64,000 nucleotides of DNA from NCBI GenBank assembly GCA_030817875.1, contig JAUSZU010000001.1, forward strand, positions 6,200,001 through 6,264,000. Reading direction: 5' to 3'. This document shows positions 48,527 through 55,839 of this stretch, piece by piece (position 1 is the stretch's first letter; each line of letters starts with the position of its first letter). Made by a program: the position numbers and the translations under genes. The notes below the pieces were generated by a model, which did not search any database, was not told where the DNA came from, and worked only from the letters and a program-made list of their open reading frames with translations. The DNA comes from Flavobacterium sp. W4I14 (lineage in GTDB: Bacteria; Bacteroidota; Bacteroidia; Sphingobacteriales; Sphingobacteriaceae).

Positions 48527-49543
48527 TTGGCTCAAGAAGAACAAAATAACCGCAAAGAAAAAAGCGAGTTACACCCACGCAACAAACACCGTTCGCGTTA
48601 CAATTTCAAACAACTTATTGCAACCTCAAAAGAATTAAAACGTTTCGTTTTTAAAAACGAACACAATGATGATTCTATCGATTTTGCAGATCAAAGCGCC
48701 GTTAAAGCACTTAATAGAGCATTGTTGAAATATTTTTATAACATTTCACAATGGGACATTCCTCAGGATTTTCTTTGTCCGCCTATTCCGGGCCGGGCCG
48801 ATTATATTCACTATGTTGCCGATTTATTAGGGTCAAGCAATAAAGGTAAAAACCCTAAAGGAGCTAATATTAATGTATTGGATATTGGTGTAGGTGCAAA
48901 CTGTATCTACCCGATTATTGGCCACCAGGAATATGGCTGGAGTTTCGTAGGTTCTGAGATCGATCCACTTTCGGTCGATTCGGCTAAGCGCATCATCGAA
49001 GCGAATAAACCCTTACAAGGGGCAGTAGAAATCCGTCAGCAATCTTCAAAAATGGGTATTTTCAGAGGCATTGTAGGTGGTAAAGAGCGTTTCGATGCCG
49101 TGGTTTGTAACCCACCGTTTCATGCTTCCTTAAAAGAAGCCGAGCAAGGTACCCGTCAGAAATGGCGTAACCTGGGCGGAAATGAAAAGGAAGTAAAACA
49201 CGTATTAAACTTTGGTGGTAACAAGGCTGAACTTTGGTGCCCAGGCGGTGAACGTGCCTTTGTAGAACAGATGATTATCCAGAGCGAGCAGATCAAAAAT
49301 CAGGTGTTATGGTTTACCTCATTGGTATCAAAAAGTGCTAACTTAAAAAGTATCTACAGCGCATTGGTTAAAGCAAATGCTTTTGAGGTAACCACCGTTC
49401 AAATGAGCCAAGGACAAAAAATAAGCCGTTTCGTAGCATGGACCTTTCATGACGAAGCTGCACAGGCAGAATGGGTAAAAGCCTGGAAAACGGAACCAAA
49501 ACCAAAGGTAGAAAAGCCTAAGTCTGAAGCCAAAAGTCTTTAG
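48527..49543 (+). CDS. rlmF: 23S rRNA (adenine(1618)-N(6))-methyltransferase RlmF
   Basis: The enzyme methylates A1618 of 23S rRNA with SAM. The 338-residue protein has the family start LHPRNKHRSRYNFKQLI (about 16-32), the SAM-binding strand NVLDIGVGANCIYPIIG (about 121-137) and the catalytic NPPF motif in VVCNPPFHAS (about 193-202), typical of N6-adenine methyltransferases. The only in-frame start before the conserved block is TTG at 48527. The C-terminus (about 320-338) is a lysine/proline tail. It is cytoplasmic and monocistronic, closed by the terminator at 49562. Confidence 0.93.
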   Translation: MAQEEQNNRKEKSELHPRNKHRSRYNFKQLIATSKELKRFVFKNEHNDDSIDFADQSAVKALNRALLKYFYNISQWDIPQDFLCPPIPGRADYIHYVADLLGSSNKGKNPKGANINVLDIGVGANCIYPIIGHQEYGWSFVGSEIDPLSVDSAKRIIEANKPLQGAVEIRQQSSKMGIFRGIVGGKERFDAVVCNPPFHASLKEAEQGTRQKWRNLGGNEKEVKHVLNFGGNKAELWCPGGERAFVEQMIIQSEQIKNQVLWFTSLVSKSANLKSIYSALVKANAFEVTTVQMSQGQKISRFVAWTFHDEAAQAEWVKAWKTEPKPKVEKPKSEAKSL

Positions 49544-49561
49544 TCAAATAAATAGTAAAGC

Positions 49562-49605
49562 AAAGCCGGATCAATGATTAAAGTTGGCCCGGCTTTTCGT
49601 TTTTA
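49562..49605 (+). terminator. Terminator after rlmF
   Basis: AAAGCCGG (49562-49569) pairs perfectly with CCGGCTTT (49589-49596), followed by a T-rich run. The loop is long (19 bases). Confidence 0.6.
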
Positions 49606-49760
49606 GGATTATGATACGGGAAAAGCCAAGCTACGTTCTGCGTTTATCATCTAAAACCAGTGCGAATAAATATGCTTAAATGGTTCTCACAGATTACACG
49701 GATGTTCGCAGATTTTGCACCTATAGAACCGTCAACTGAGAACTGTAAACTGCCTACTAA

Positions 49761-50450
49761 TTAACCCGTTTTAGCCTCAAAAATATACCCAGCCAAAGCA
49801 GTTACTGCCATGGCAACCGTTCCCCAGAAACAAATCCGTAATATCCCTTTAACCATATTGGAGCCTCCTGCCTTTGCTGCAATTGCACCTGATAAGGCCA
49901 GGAACACAATAGCGAAACCGTATTGGTAAAACACCATCGATTTTATTGGGGCAAGAAAAGCAACTAAAAAAGGTAAAATACCGCCACTGATAAAGGAGGC
50001 TCCAGATGCAAAAGCAGCTTGAAGCGGTTTGGGCTGTGTAATTTCGTTAATACCCAGTTCATCTCTGGCATGTGTGCCTAAGGCATCTTTCTCGGTTAAT
50101 TTTATGGCTACCTGCATGGCCAAATCTTCATCAAGCCCCTGCGCAACATATATCTTAGCGAGTTCTTTCAGTTCCAATTCGGGCATCGTTTCGAGTTCTA
50201 TTTTCTCGCGTGCAAGATCTGCTTTTTCAATGTCGGACTGAGAACTTACCGAAACATATTCTCCAGCTGCCATGGATAATGCTCCGGCAACCAGCCCCGC
50301 TAGTGCCGCCAATACAATCGGACTTCTGGTGTCGCTCGCTGCGGCAATACCAATAACTAAACTGGCTGTAGAAATTATGCCGTCGTTGGCACCAAGCACT
50401 GCTGCCCTTAGCCAGCCCGTTCTATTGGTATAATGTTTTTCTAATTCCAT
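49761..50450 (-). CDS. VIT1/CCC1-family membrane transporter
   Basis: The 229-residue protein is of the VIT1/CCC1 type, a family that moves iron or manganese across membranes by proton exchange. The N-terminal hallmark is WLRAAVLGANDGIISTASLVIG (about 13-34, given here in part). Then comes GALSMAAGEYVSVSSQSDIE (about 56-75), and a cytoplasmic helix with several conserved glutamates (about 72-120) that serves as the metal-binding domain in the family. Three more membrane helices follow. It should sit in the inner membrane. No regulator is adjacent. The cupin gene upstream is on the same strand but is separated by a hairpin repeat. Confidence 0.88.
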   Translation of the reverse strand: MELEKHYTNRTGWLRAAVLGANDGIISTASLVIGIAAASDTRSPIVLAALAGLVAGALSMAAGEYVSVSSQSDIEKADLAREKIELETMPELELKELAKIYVAQGLDEDLAMQVAIKLTEKDALGTHARDELGINEITQPKPLQAAFASGASFISGGILPFLVAFLAPIKSMVFYQYGFAIVFLALSGAIAAKAGGSNMVKGILRICFWGTVAMAVTALAGYIFEAKTG

Positions 50451-50487
50451 TTTTGGTTACGTATGCTGTACTTGTAGTATTCAACAT

Positions 50488-50503
50488 CCCCCTTCGAAGG
50501 GGG
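50488..50503. repeat. 16-bp palindrome CCCCCTTCGAAGGGGG
   Basis: A perfect palindrome between the cupin and VIT1 genes. The related motif CCCCTAAAGGGG lies at 58237-58248 after nrdA. Both belong to a C/G-run class common between genes in this group. Confidence 0.6.
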
Positions 50504-50563
50504 CAGGGGGATGAAAATATTGCAATAATCAAACTGTATCATCTCCCTACAATCCGAATTTCA

Positions 50564-50989
50564 TCATTTCTTCTCGTAAACAATCAGAATAGTCAAATCA
50601 TTACCGGCTTTTGGGGCAATGCCATGCGAACTACCTGGGCGGGTTAAAATGGCATCACCAGGTTTAACCGCAAAAGTTTTTCCATTCATCTGCATGGTTC
50701 CGTTTCCGCTGATCACATAATAAATTTCATCTTCCTTTTGCAAATGGTATCCTATGGAGGAGCCTGATTTCAAAGTCCTTTTTTTAAATACCGTTTTCAG
50801 GCTTTTGGCCTCACTAAAAAAGTTAAAGCCGATGGTTTTGCCTCCGCCGCTATGCGTACCAGGTTCCTCTTTGGCTACTTCAATATCGTTTTGAAGGATA
50901 TATTTACTAGTATCGGTACTTTGGGCGTTAACCTTAACTGAAATAAAAATTGCAGCAAAAACGGTTACAATTGGGATTAATTTCTTCAT
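50564..50989 (-). CDS. Exported cupin-domain protein
   Basis: The 141-residue protein has a signal peptide ending KVNAQ (about residue 23) and one cupin barrel (about 60-138). The first cupin motif is GSSIGYHLQKEDEIYYVISGNGTM (about 78-101, given here in part), where H84 and two glutamates could bind a metal. The second motif, PGDAILTRPGSSHGI, gives the last histidine. Single-domain exported cupins have no common function, so none is assigned. The start codon follows a short upstream leader with no clear promoter. Confidence 0.82.
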   Translation of the reverse strand: MKKLIPIVTVFAAIFISVKVNAQSTDTSKYILQNDIEVAKEEPGTHSGGGKTIGFNFFSEAKSLKTVFKKRTLKSGSSIGYHLQKEDEIYYVISGNGTMQMNGKTFAVKPGDAILTRPGSSHGIAPKAGNDLTILIVYEKK

Positions 50990-50999
50990 GATATAGTTT

Positions 51000-51500
51000 T
51001 ATTATTTGGTCTTCAAGCGTAAATTTAGGCGTTTTGCATGGATGTTGCGACAAGCACCAGCACTTTGTTACTAAACCAGATCGAAGTGGTTCTGGTTCTT
51101 CACCAGAAGTAACGGAGAGCGGGAGTGCAGCCCTCCAAAAGAACTGAACTGTTCATTTCCTAACCCTAAACATTAACATGTTCGATTTGAAAACGAGTGG
51201 TTTGTGGTTCTTGGCAAGTGAAGCCCTGCCATCCACTTTATCCCGATGAAACCTGTGAAACAAGCAAGCACACAATAAAAGACAAAACAGACAGTGCTTA
51301 AATCGGGATGCCCGTTCCTGTCAGGTTTATAATCGAAAGGCTTGCTTCTGATGTAGCACAAAAAGGATTTATTTTTTATACCTAAGCGCTAAAGGCAGTC
51401 TCAACTTTACTTCTGAATAAAGCCTATGACGGGCTACAGGTGCCATAAACCATTTCCTTACATTTTCCTGAAAAAACGGACTAAATAATATGGTTTTAGA
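51000..51500. other. Gene-free stretch before sucD
   Basis: About 500 bases without a supported gene. Short open frames on the minus strand lack a start context and any recognised protein. I looked for tmRNA and RNase P RNA landmarks and did not find them. Confidence 0.4.
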
Positions 51501-51531
51501 TTTGAATTCCAGTTCAATAATATTAGCTTTG
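51501..51531 (+). promoter_or_regulatory. Promoter of sucD
   Basis: TTTG (51501-51504), 19 bases, then TAGCTTTG (51524-51531) is a good match to the Bacteroidota -33/-7 pattern. The start codon is 20 bases further on. Confidence 0.65.
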
Positions 51532-51551
51532 CACAAAAAAAATATTGATAC

Positions 51552-52424
51552 ATGAGCGTTTTAGTAAATAAAGATTCTAAGGTTATCGTTCAGGGTTTTA
51601 CCGGAAACGAAGGAACTTACCACGCTGAGCAGATGCTGGCCTATGGTACAAACGTAGTTGGTGGTGTAACGCCTGGCAAAGGTGGGCAATTGCATTTAGA
51701 AAAGCCTGTTTTTAATACTGTTAAAGATGCCGTTGATAAAACGGGTGCAAATGTATCTATCATTTTTGTGCCGCCAGCTTTTGCTGCTGATGCAATTATG
51801 GAAGCTGCCGAAGGCGGTATTAAAGTTATTGTTTGTATTACTGAGGGTATCCCAACTAAGGATATGATTCAGGTTAAAGAATATATTGCTGACCGTGATG
51901 TTACACTTATCGGCCCTAACTGCCCGGGTGTAATTACTGCTGACGAAGCTAAAATTGGTATCATGCCAGGATTTATCTTCAAAAAAGGTCATGTAGGTGT
52001 GGTTTCTAAATCAGGAACTTTAACTTACGAAGCTGTAGATCAGGTTGTTAAAGCTGGTTTAGGTATTACAACGGCTATCGGTATCGGTGGTGACCCAATT
52101 ATTGGCACACCTACTGTAGAAGCAGTTAAATTATTAATGAACGATCCTGAGACACATGGTATCATCATGATTGGTGAAATTGGTGGTGGAATGGAAGCAG
52201 AAGCTGCCCGTTGGATCAAAGAACATGGTACTAAACCAGTTGTTGGTTTCATCGCTGGTCAAACTGCGCCTCCCGGACGTAGAATGGGCCATGCTGGTGC
52301 TATTGTTGGCGGTGCTGATGATACTGCAGCTGCTAAAATGAAAATCATGCGTGAGTGTGGTATTCGTGTAGTAGAAAGCCCTGCTGAAATCGGTGCTGCA
52401 ATGGCAGAAGAATTAGCAAAATAA
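51552..52424 (+). CDS. sucD: Succinate-CoA ligase subunit alpha
   Basis: The 290-residue subunit works with SucC to turn succinyl-CoA into succinate with ADP or GDP phosphorylation in the citric acid cycle. It has the CoA-binding Rossmann start QGFTGNEGTYHAEQMLAYG, the segment GPNCPGVI and the phosphohistidine loop GRRMGHAGAIVGG, with H247. The family length is normal. sucC is not adjacent, so the two subunit genes are split here, at least within the window. It has its own promoter and a terminator. Confidence 0.97.
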   Translation: MSVLVNKDSKVIVQGFTGNEGTYHAEQMLAYGTNVVGGVTPGKGGQLHLEKPVFNTVKDAVDKTGANVSIIFVPPAFAADAIMEAAEGGIKVIVCITEGIPTKDMIQVKEYIADRDVTLIGPNCPGVITADEAKIGIMPGFIFKKGHVGVVSKSGTLTYEAVDQVVKAGLGITTAIGIGGDPIIGTPTVEAVKLLMNDPETHGIIMIGEIGGGMEAEAARWIKEHGTKPVVGFIAGQTAPPGRRMGHAGAIVGGADDTAAAKMKIMRECGIRVVESPAEIGAAMAEELAK

Positions 52425-52445
52425 GATTTAAAGATCTCTTTATAG

Positions 52446-52478
52446 AAAGCGTTTCGATTAGGTTCGGGGCGCTTTTTT
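52446..52478 (+). terminator. Terminator after sucD
   Basis: AAAGCG (52446-52451) pairs with CGCTTT (52470-52475), part of a longer imperfect stem, followed by a T-run. Confidence 0.6.
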
Positions 52479-52533
52479 GTTTGGTCAGGTTGCCATCGAA
52501 ACATAGGAGAAAAAAAACGAAGCGGTAGATTAG

Positions 52534-53038
52534 TTGCCACGGAAACACAGAAGCACGGAAATAAAAAGGGAAAAAATCAAGAAATTAACTAGCTTAGTTA
52601 AAATTTTCATTTATGGATTATCAAATAAAACAAGGTAATCTTCCTATAAAAATGAAACTGATTTAATTATTAATGCTGCAATTGAAGTTCATAAGGATTT
52701 GGGTTGTGGTTTTCTTGAGATCGTTTATAAGGATGCGCTTTGTATCGAATTTGAAAGCCGCGGATACTTTTATGAGAGAGAAAAACATTATCCTGTTTAC
52801 TATAAAGATGTTTTGCTTCCGCATAGCTTTTATGCTGATTTTGTAGTTTTTGATACTGTAGTTTTGGAAATAAAATCAAAAAGTGGAATAGCGAATGAAG
52901 ATTTGGCTCAAACTATAAACTACTTGAAATGCTCAGCATGTAGCGTTGGCTTAGTATTGAACTTCGGCAAGGCCACTCTAGAAATAAGACGTGTTGTTTT
53001 TTAAATCATTTTCCGTGTCTTCTGTGCTTCCGTGGCAA
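52534..53038. repeat. Inverted-repeat pair bracketing the GxxExxY gene
   Basis: The left arm (52534-52561) starts TTGCCACGGAAACACAGAAG. The right arm (53009-53038) reads, as reverse complement, TTGCCACGGAAGCACAGAAG then a similar CACGGAAA tail. The arms differ by one substitution and a two-base indel over about 28 bases. They lie 51 bp before and just after the GxxExxY frame. No transposase or target duplication is seen, so this may be a miniature mobile unit or simply paired dispersed repeats. Confidence 0.6.
52613..53004 (+). pseudogene. GxxExxY family protein, frameshifted near the start
   Basis: The main frame carries the family signature DLGCGFLEIVYKDAL followed by FYADFVVFDTVVLEIKSKSG, the nuclease-like core with D and ExK, and ends NFGKATLEIRRVVF. 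Upstream the same frame continues readably (NETDLIINAAIEVHKDLG) but has no ATG; a TTG at 52699 would cut off this conserved part. ATG 52613 is in another frame and reads MDYQIKQGNLPIK. Adding one A to the A5 run at 52648-52652 joins both into a normal protein of about 130 residues. It is thus a frameshifted gene or a sequence error. Function of the family is unknown; the fold resembles PD-(D/E)xK nucleases. Confidence 0.8.
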
Positions 53039-53240
53039 AAAAACTTTCGACGCATGATAAATTCAAAAAACTTCCGAATCTTCCATGGCAAACCAGCGAT
53101 CTCTCGAATGATGGCATCTTAGCATCTAAAACTCCCTACTGTCAACTCCAAACTAAAGACACATTATCATTATTCTGTAAATAGAATATGATTCCCTTAA
53201 ACCTGCAAACCAAAACAGAATCTATAGCGTATATTGAGGT

Positions 53241-53744
53241 ATGAAAACGATGTTAAATAAACTATTTTTGGTTTCTGCTGTTGTTTTAATAACAGGTCTT
53301 TCTGCTTGCGCCCAAAAGCAAGATAAGAAAGATGCAAAACAAACAAAGGAAACAGAACAAATCATACCAAAAAAGAAAATGAACTGGAATCCATTAACAC
53401 CCGAAGAAGAAAGAGTAATTGTAAATAAAGGTACAGAATATCCTGGTACAGGTAAATATGAACATACAACGGATAAAGGAACTTATACCTGTAAGCGTTG
53501 TAATGCGGCCTTATACCGTTCGGAAAGTAAGTTCGATGCACACTGCGGCTGGCCTGCTTTTGATGACGAAATTAAAGGCGCTGTAAAACGTATTCCTGAT
53601 GCCGATGGCTCACGTACAGAAATTGTTTGCGCCAATTGTGGTGCGCATTTAGGCCACGTATTTTTGGGCGAAGGATTTACCAATAAAGACACCCGTCATT
53701 GCGTAAATTCGATCTCAATGAATTTTGTGCCAGATCAAAAATAA
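53241..53744 (+). CDS. msrB: Peptide-methionine (R)-S-oxide reductase, exported lipoprotein form
   Basis: The 167-residue protein repairs oxidised methionine (R form). The family core is complete: GKYEHTTDKGTYTCKRCNAAL (in part), FDAHCGWPAF, CANCGAHLGHVF and the catalytic cysteine in RHCVNSISM (C154). The two CxxC pairs (CKRC and CANC) bind zinc. It has a signal ending LSACAQK (cysteine about 22), so it is probably a lipoprotein working in the envelope, unlike the cytoplasmic form. A lysine/threonine/glutamate linker (about 28-45) joins the anchor to the domain. It is followed by a terminator at 53770. Confidence 0.95.
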   Translation: MKTMLNKLFLVSAVVLITGLSACAQKQDKKDAKQTKETEQIIPKKKMNWNPLTPEEERVIVNKGTEYPGTGKYEHTTDKGTYTCKRCNAALYRSESKFDAHCGWPAFDDEIKGAVKRIPDADGSRTEIVCANCGAHLGHVFLGEGFTNKDTRHCVNSISMNFVPDQK

Positions 53745-53769
53745 GGTGGGTATAGTAGGGTTAGGTAAG

Positions 53770-53800
53770 GGCGTACGACGATAAGTTGTACGCCTTTTTT
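53770..53800 (+). terminator. Terminator after msrB
   Basis: GGCGTACGAC (53770-53779) pairs with GTTGTACGCC (53785-53794), with one G-T pair, around GATAA, followed by six T. Confidence 0.8.
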
Positions 53801-53834
53801 AATGCACAAAATAAGGCTGTTTTTCCACAAATTA

Positions 53835-53862
53835 TTGATTATAAACTAAATGCTTATATTTG
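53835..53862 (+). promoter_or_regulatory. Promoter of the RlpA-like gene
   Basis: TTG (53835-53837), 17 bases, then TATATTTG (53855-53862) fits the Bacteroidota pattern well; the start codon is 27 bases on. Confidence 0.6.
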
Positions 53863-53889
53863 CAGGCTCGATAAAGAAAATTTTAGCCT

Positions 53890-54270
53890 ATGAAGTATCT
53901 GCTGTTATTAAGTTTTTGTTTCCTGTTTTTACAAGGTAAAGCACAAGATTCTGATTCATCAAATGAACCGGATAGTATCAAAAAAACAGTTCTCGCCACT
54001 TATTATCACAGAAAATTCGAAGGCCGCCGCACCACCAGTGGCGCCAAATACCGGGCAAAAAAGCTAACAGCTGCCCATCGTACATTGCCATTCGGCACCC
54101 TGGTTACAGTAACCAATCCAGACAACGGAAAATCGGTAGTTGTGAAGGTAAATGACCGTGGTCCTTTCTCTAAAAGATTAGCTATAGATCTGTCTGAACG
54201 TGCTGCAAAACAGATCGGTATCTTCCGTAAAGGCATAGCTAAAGTAAGCCTCAGTTATACAGTTGAGTAA
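53890..54270 (+). CDS. RlpA-like septal ring lytic transglycosylase-family protein
   Basis: The 126-residue protein has a signal peptide (about 1-18) and one double-psi beta barrel (about 38-122). The landmarks are ATYYHRKFEGRRTTSGAKY, TAAHRTLPFGTLVTVTNP and VNDRGPFSKRLAIDLSERAA. The catalytic-type aspartate is in NDRGPF. It lacks the SPOR domain that anchors longer RlpA proteins at the septum, so whether it cleaves naked glycan strands is unsure. It should act in the periplasm. It has its own promoter, and the next genes, nrdBA, are 455 bp away. Confidence 0.9.
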   Translation: MKYLLLLSFCFLFLQGKAQDSDSSNEPDSIKKTVLATYYHRKFEGRRTTSGAKYRAKKLTAAHRTLPFGTLVTVTNPDNGKSVVVKVNDRGPFSKRLAIDLSERAAKQIGIFRKGIAKVSLSYTVE

Positions 54271-54466
54271 TACTCCTTTTGGCTCTATTTGGTGCCAATT
54301 ATACCCCTCAAATTTAAGTTATTAACACTCATTTTGGTTTGCTAAGCCCTTGAAAAGAAACGATTAGCTTTTTTTTCGCTTGAAAATGATATTCGACTGA
54401 TCGTTTTTCCCCAGCAATTGAACAGGGTGTTAACAACTTTGGTTCACAAAAAAGGGCCACCGTATA

Positions 54467-54484
54467 TATATTTGTTATAACAAA
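54467..54484 (+). promoter_or_regulatory. Promoter with overlapping palindrome upstream of nrdB
   Basis: TATATTTG (54467-54474) is a full -7 match. The perfect palindrome TTTGTTATAACAAA (54471-54484) overlaps its last four bases, which is where a regulator would block or help RNA polymerase. The leader to nrdB would be about 240 bases. The rest of 54271-54725 shows no gene; I could not match an NrdR box with confidence. Confidence 0.45.
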
Positions 54485-54725
54485 GTTCTTTAACTTCTTG
54501 CGCTTGAAAACAAATATAAAAGCTTAGTTTTTAGTAATTTATACGTACATCACCTGATTGCAATTTTAAATTTTCCCTAACTAAAAACTCAGTTGTTTGT
54601 CAGGCAATAGGGTTAGCACTTTCACAACAGCGTTTTGATAAAAGACATTACAATCATCATATAAAATTGATGGATGCGTGCCTTTGTCGGCTCTGTTAAA
54701 AAAATAGAATTAAAAACATCAGCGT

Positions 54726-55697
54726 ATGGAACAGGAATTATTACTACAAGAAAACAAAGATAGATTTGTGCTTTTGCCGATTAAGTATCCGGCAATCTGG
54801 GAAATGTATAAAAAGACCGAAGCTAGTTTTTGGACTGCAGAAGAGATTGATCTTTCTGACGACCAGAAACACTGGGACAATTTAAACGATGGCGAAAGGC
54901 ATTTCATTTCGCACATCCTTGCTTTCTTTTCTGCTAGTGATGGTATTGTGAACGAAAATCTTGCGGTAAACTTCATGAGTGAGGTTCAATTGCCAGAAGC
55001 ACGTTGTTTTTATGGTTTCCAGATTATGATGGAAAATATCCATGCAGAAACCTACGCCCTGTTAATCGATACTTATATTAAGGATCCAGAAGAAAAAGAC
55101 CGTTTGTTCCACGCCATTGATACCGTACCTGCGGTGAAAAGAAAAGCGGAATGGGCTTTACGCTGGATCGAAAACGGAACTTTTGCTGAGCGTTTAGTGG
55201 CATTTGCTGCGGTTGAAGGTATTTTCTTCAGCGGAAGTTTCTGCTCTATTTTCTGGTTAAAGAAACGTGGTTTAATGCCGGGGTTAACTTTCAGTAACGA
55301 GCTGATATCGAGAGACGAGGGTTCACATTGCGAATTTGCTTGTTTACTTTACAGCATGTTGAGCAATAAATTAAGCGAAGAAGCAGTTCATGGCATTATT
55401 AGCGATGCCGTAGAAATTGAAAAGGAATTTATTACTGATGCATTACCAGTTGCGCTAATCGGTATGAATGCAAAATTAATGAGTCAATATATCGAATTTG
55501 TAGCCGATAGATGGTTACAGGAGCTGGGTTACAAAAAAATCTACAATGCAACCAATCCATTCGATTTTATGGAAATGATTTCATTGCAGGGTAAAACGAA
55601 TTTCTTCGAGAAACGTGTTGGCGATTATCAAAAAAGTGGTGTATTAACCTCTGCTGATAATAATAAACAGGCGTTTTCTTTAGATGAAGACTTTTAA
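54726..55697 (+). CDS. nrdB: Ribonucleoside-diphosphate reductase subunit beta (class I)
   Basis: The 323-residue protein is the radical-generating subunit that holds the di-iron site and passes a radical to NrdA. The metal-ligand segments are DGERHFISHILAF, PEARCFYGFQIMMENIHAET and SRDEGSHCEFACLL. The tyrosine in CFYGFQ (Y96) matches the radical tyrosine of the eukaryotic-type small subunit, so this is the eukaryote-like class Ia branch. The C-terminus ends QAFSLDEDF, the acidic/aromatic tail that docks onto the large subunit. nrdA follows 142 bp later on the same strand. Confidence 0.96.
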   Translation: MEQELLLQENKDRFVLLPIKYPAIWEMYKKTEASFWTAEEIDLSDDQKHWDNLNDGERHFISHILAFFSASDGIVNENLAVNFMSEVQLPEARCFYGFQIMMENIHAETYALLIDTYIKDPEEKDRLFHAIDTVPAVKRKAEWALRWIENGTFAERLVAFAAVEGIFFSGSFCSIFWLKKRGLMPGLTFSNELISRDEGSHCEFACLLYSMLSNKLSEEAVHGIISDAVEIEKEFITDALPVALIGMNAKLMSQYIEFVADRWLQELGYKKIYNATNPFDFMEMISLQGKTNFFEKRVGDYQKSGVLTSADNNKQAFSLDEDF

Positions 55698-55839
55698 GGT
55701 AGAGGACAAAAGGTTTTAATCTTGATACTTGTTACCTGCTACTCGATACTAATAAATAAATAACAAAAATACAAAGTGATGATTAGGTCTTGATACTTGA
55801 TACTCACGGCTTAATAATAAAACTTAAATCTCATAAAAT

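Noticed and set aside
51173..51361. 62-codon minus-strand frame before sucD
   Set aside because: No start context, no recognised protein, and no conserved RNA features could be confirmed.
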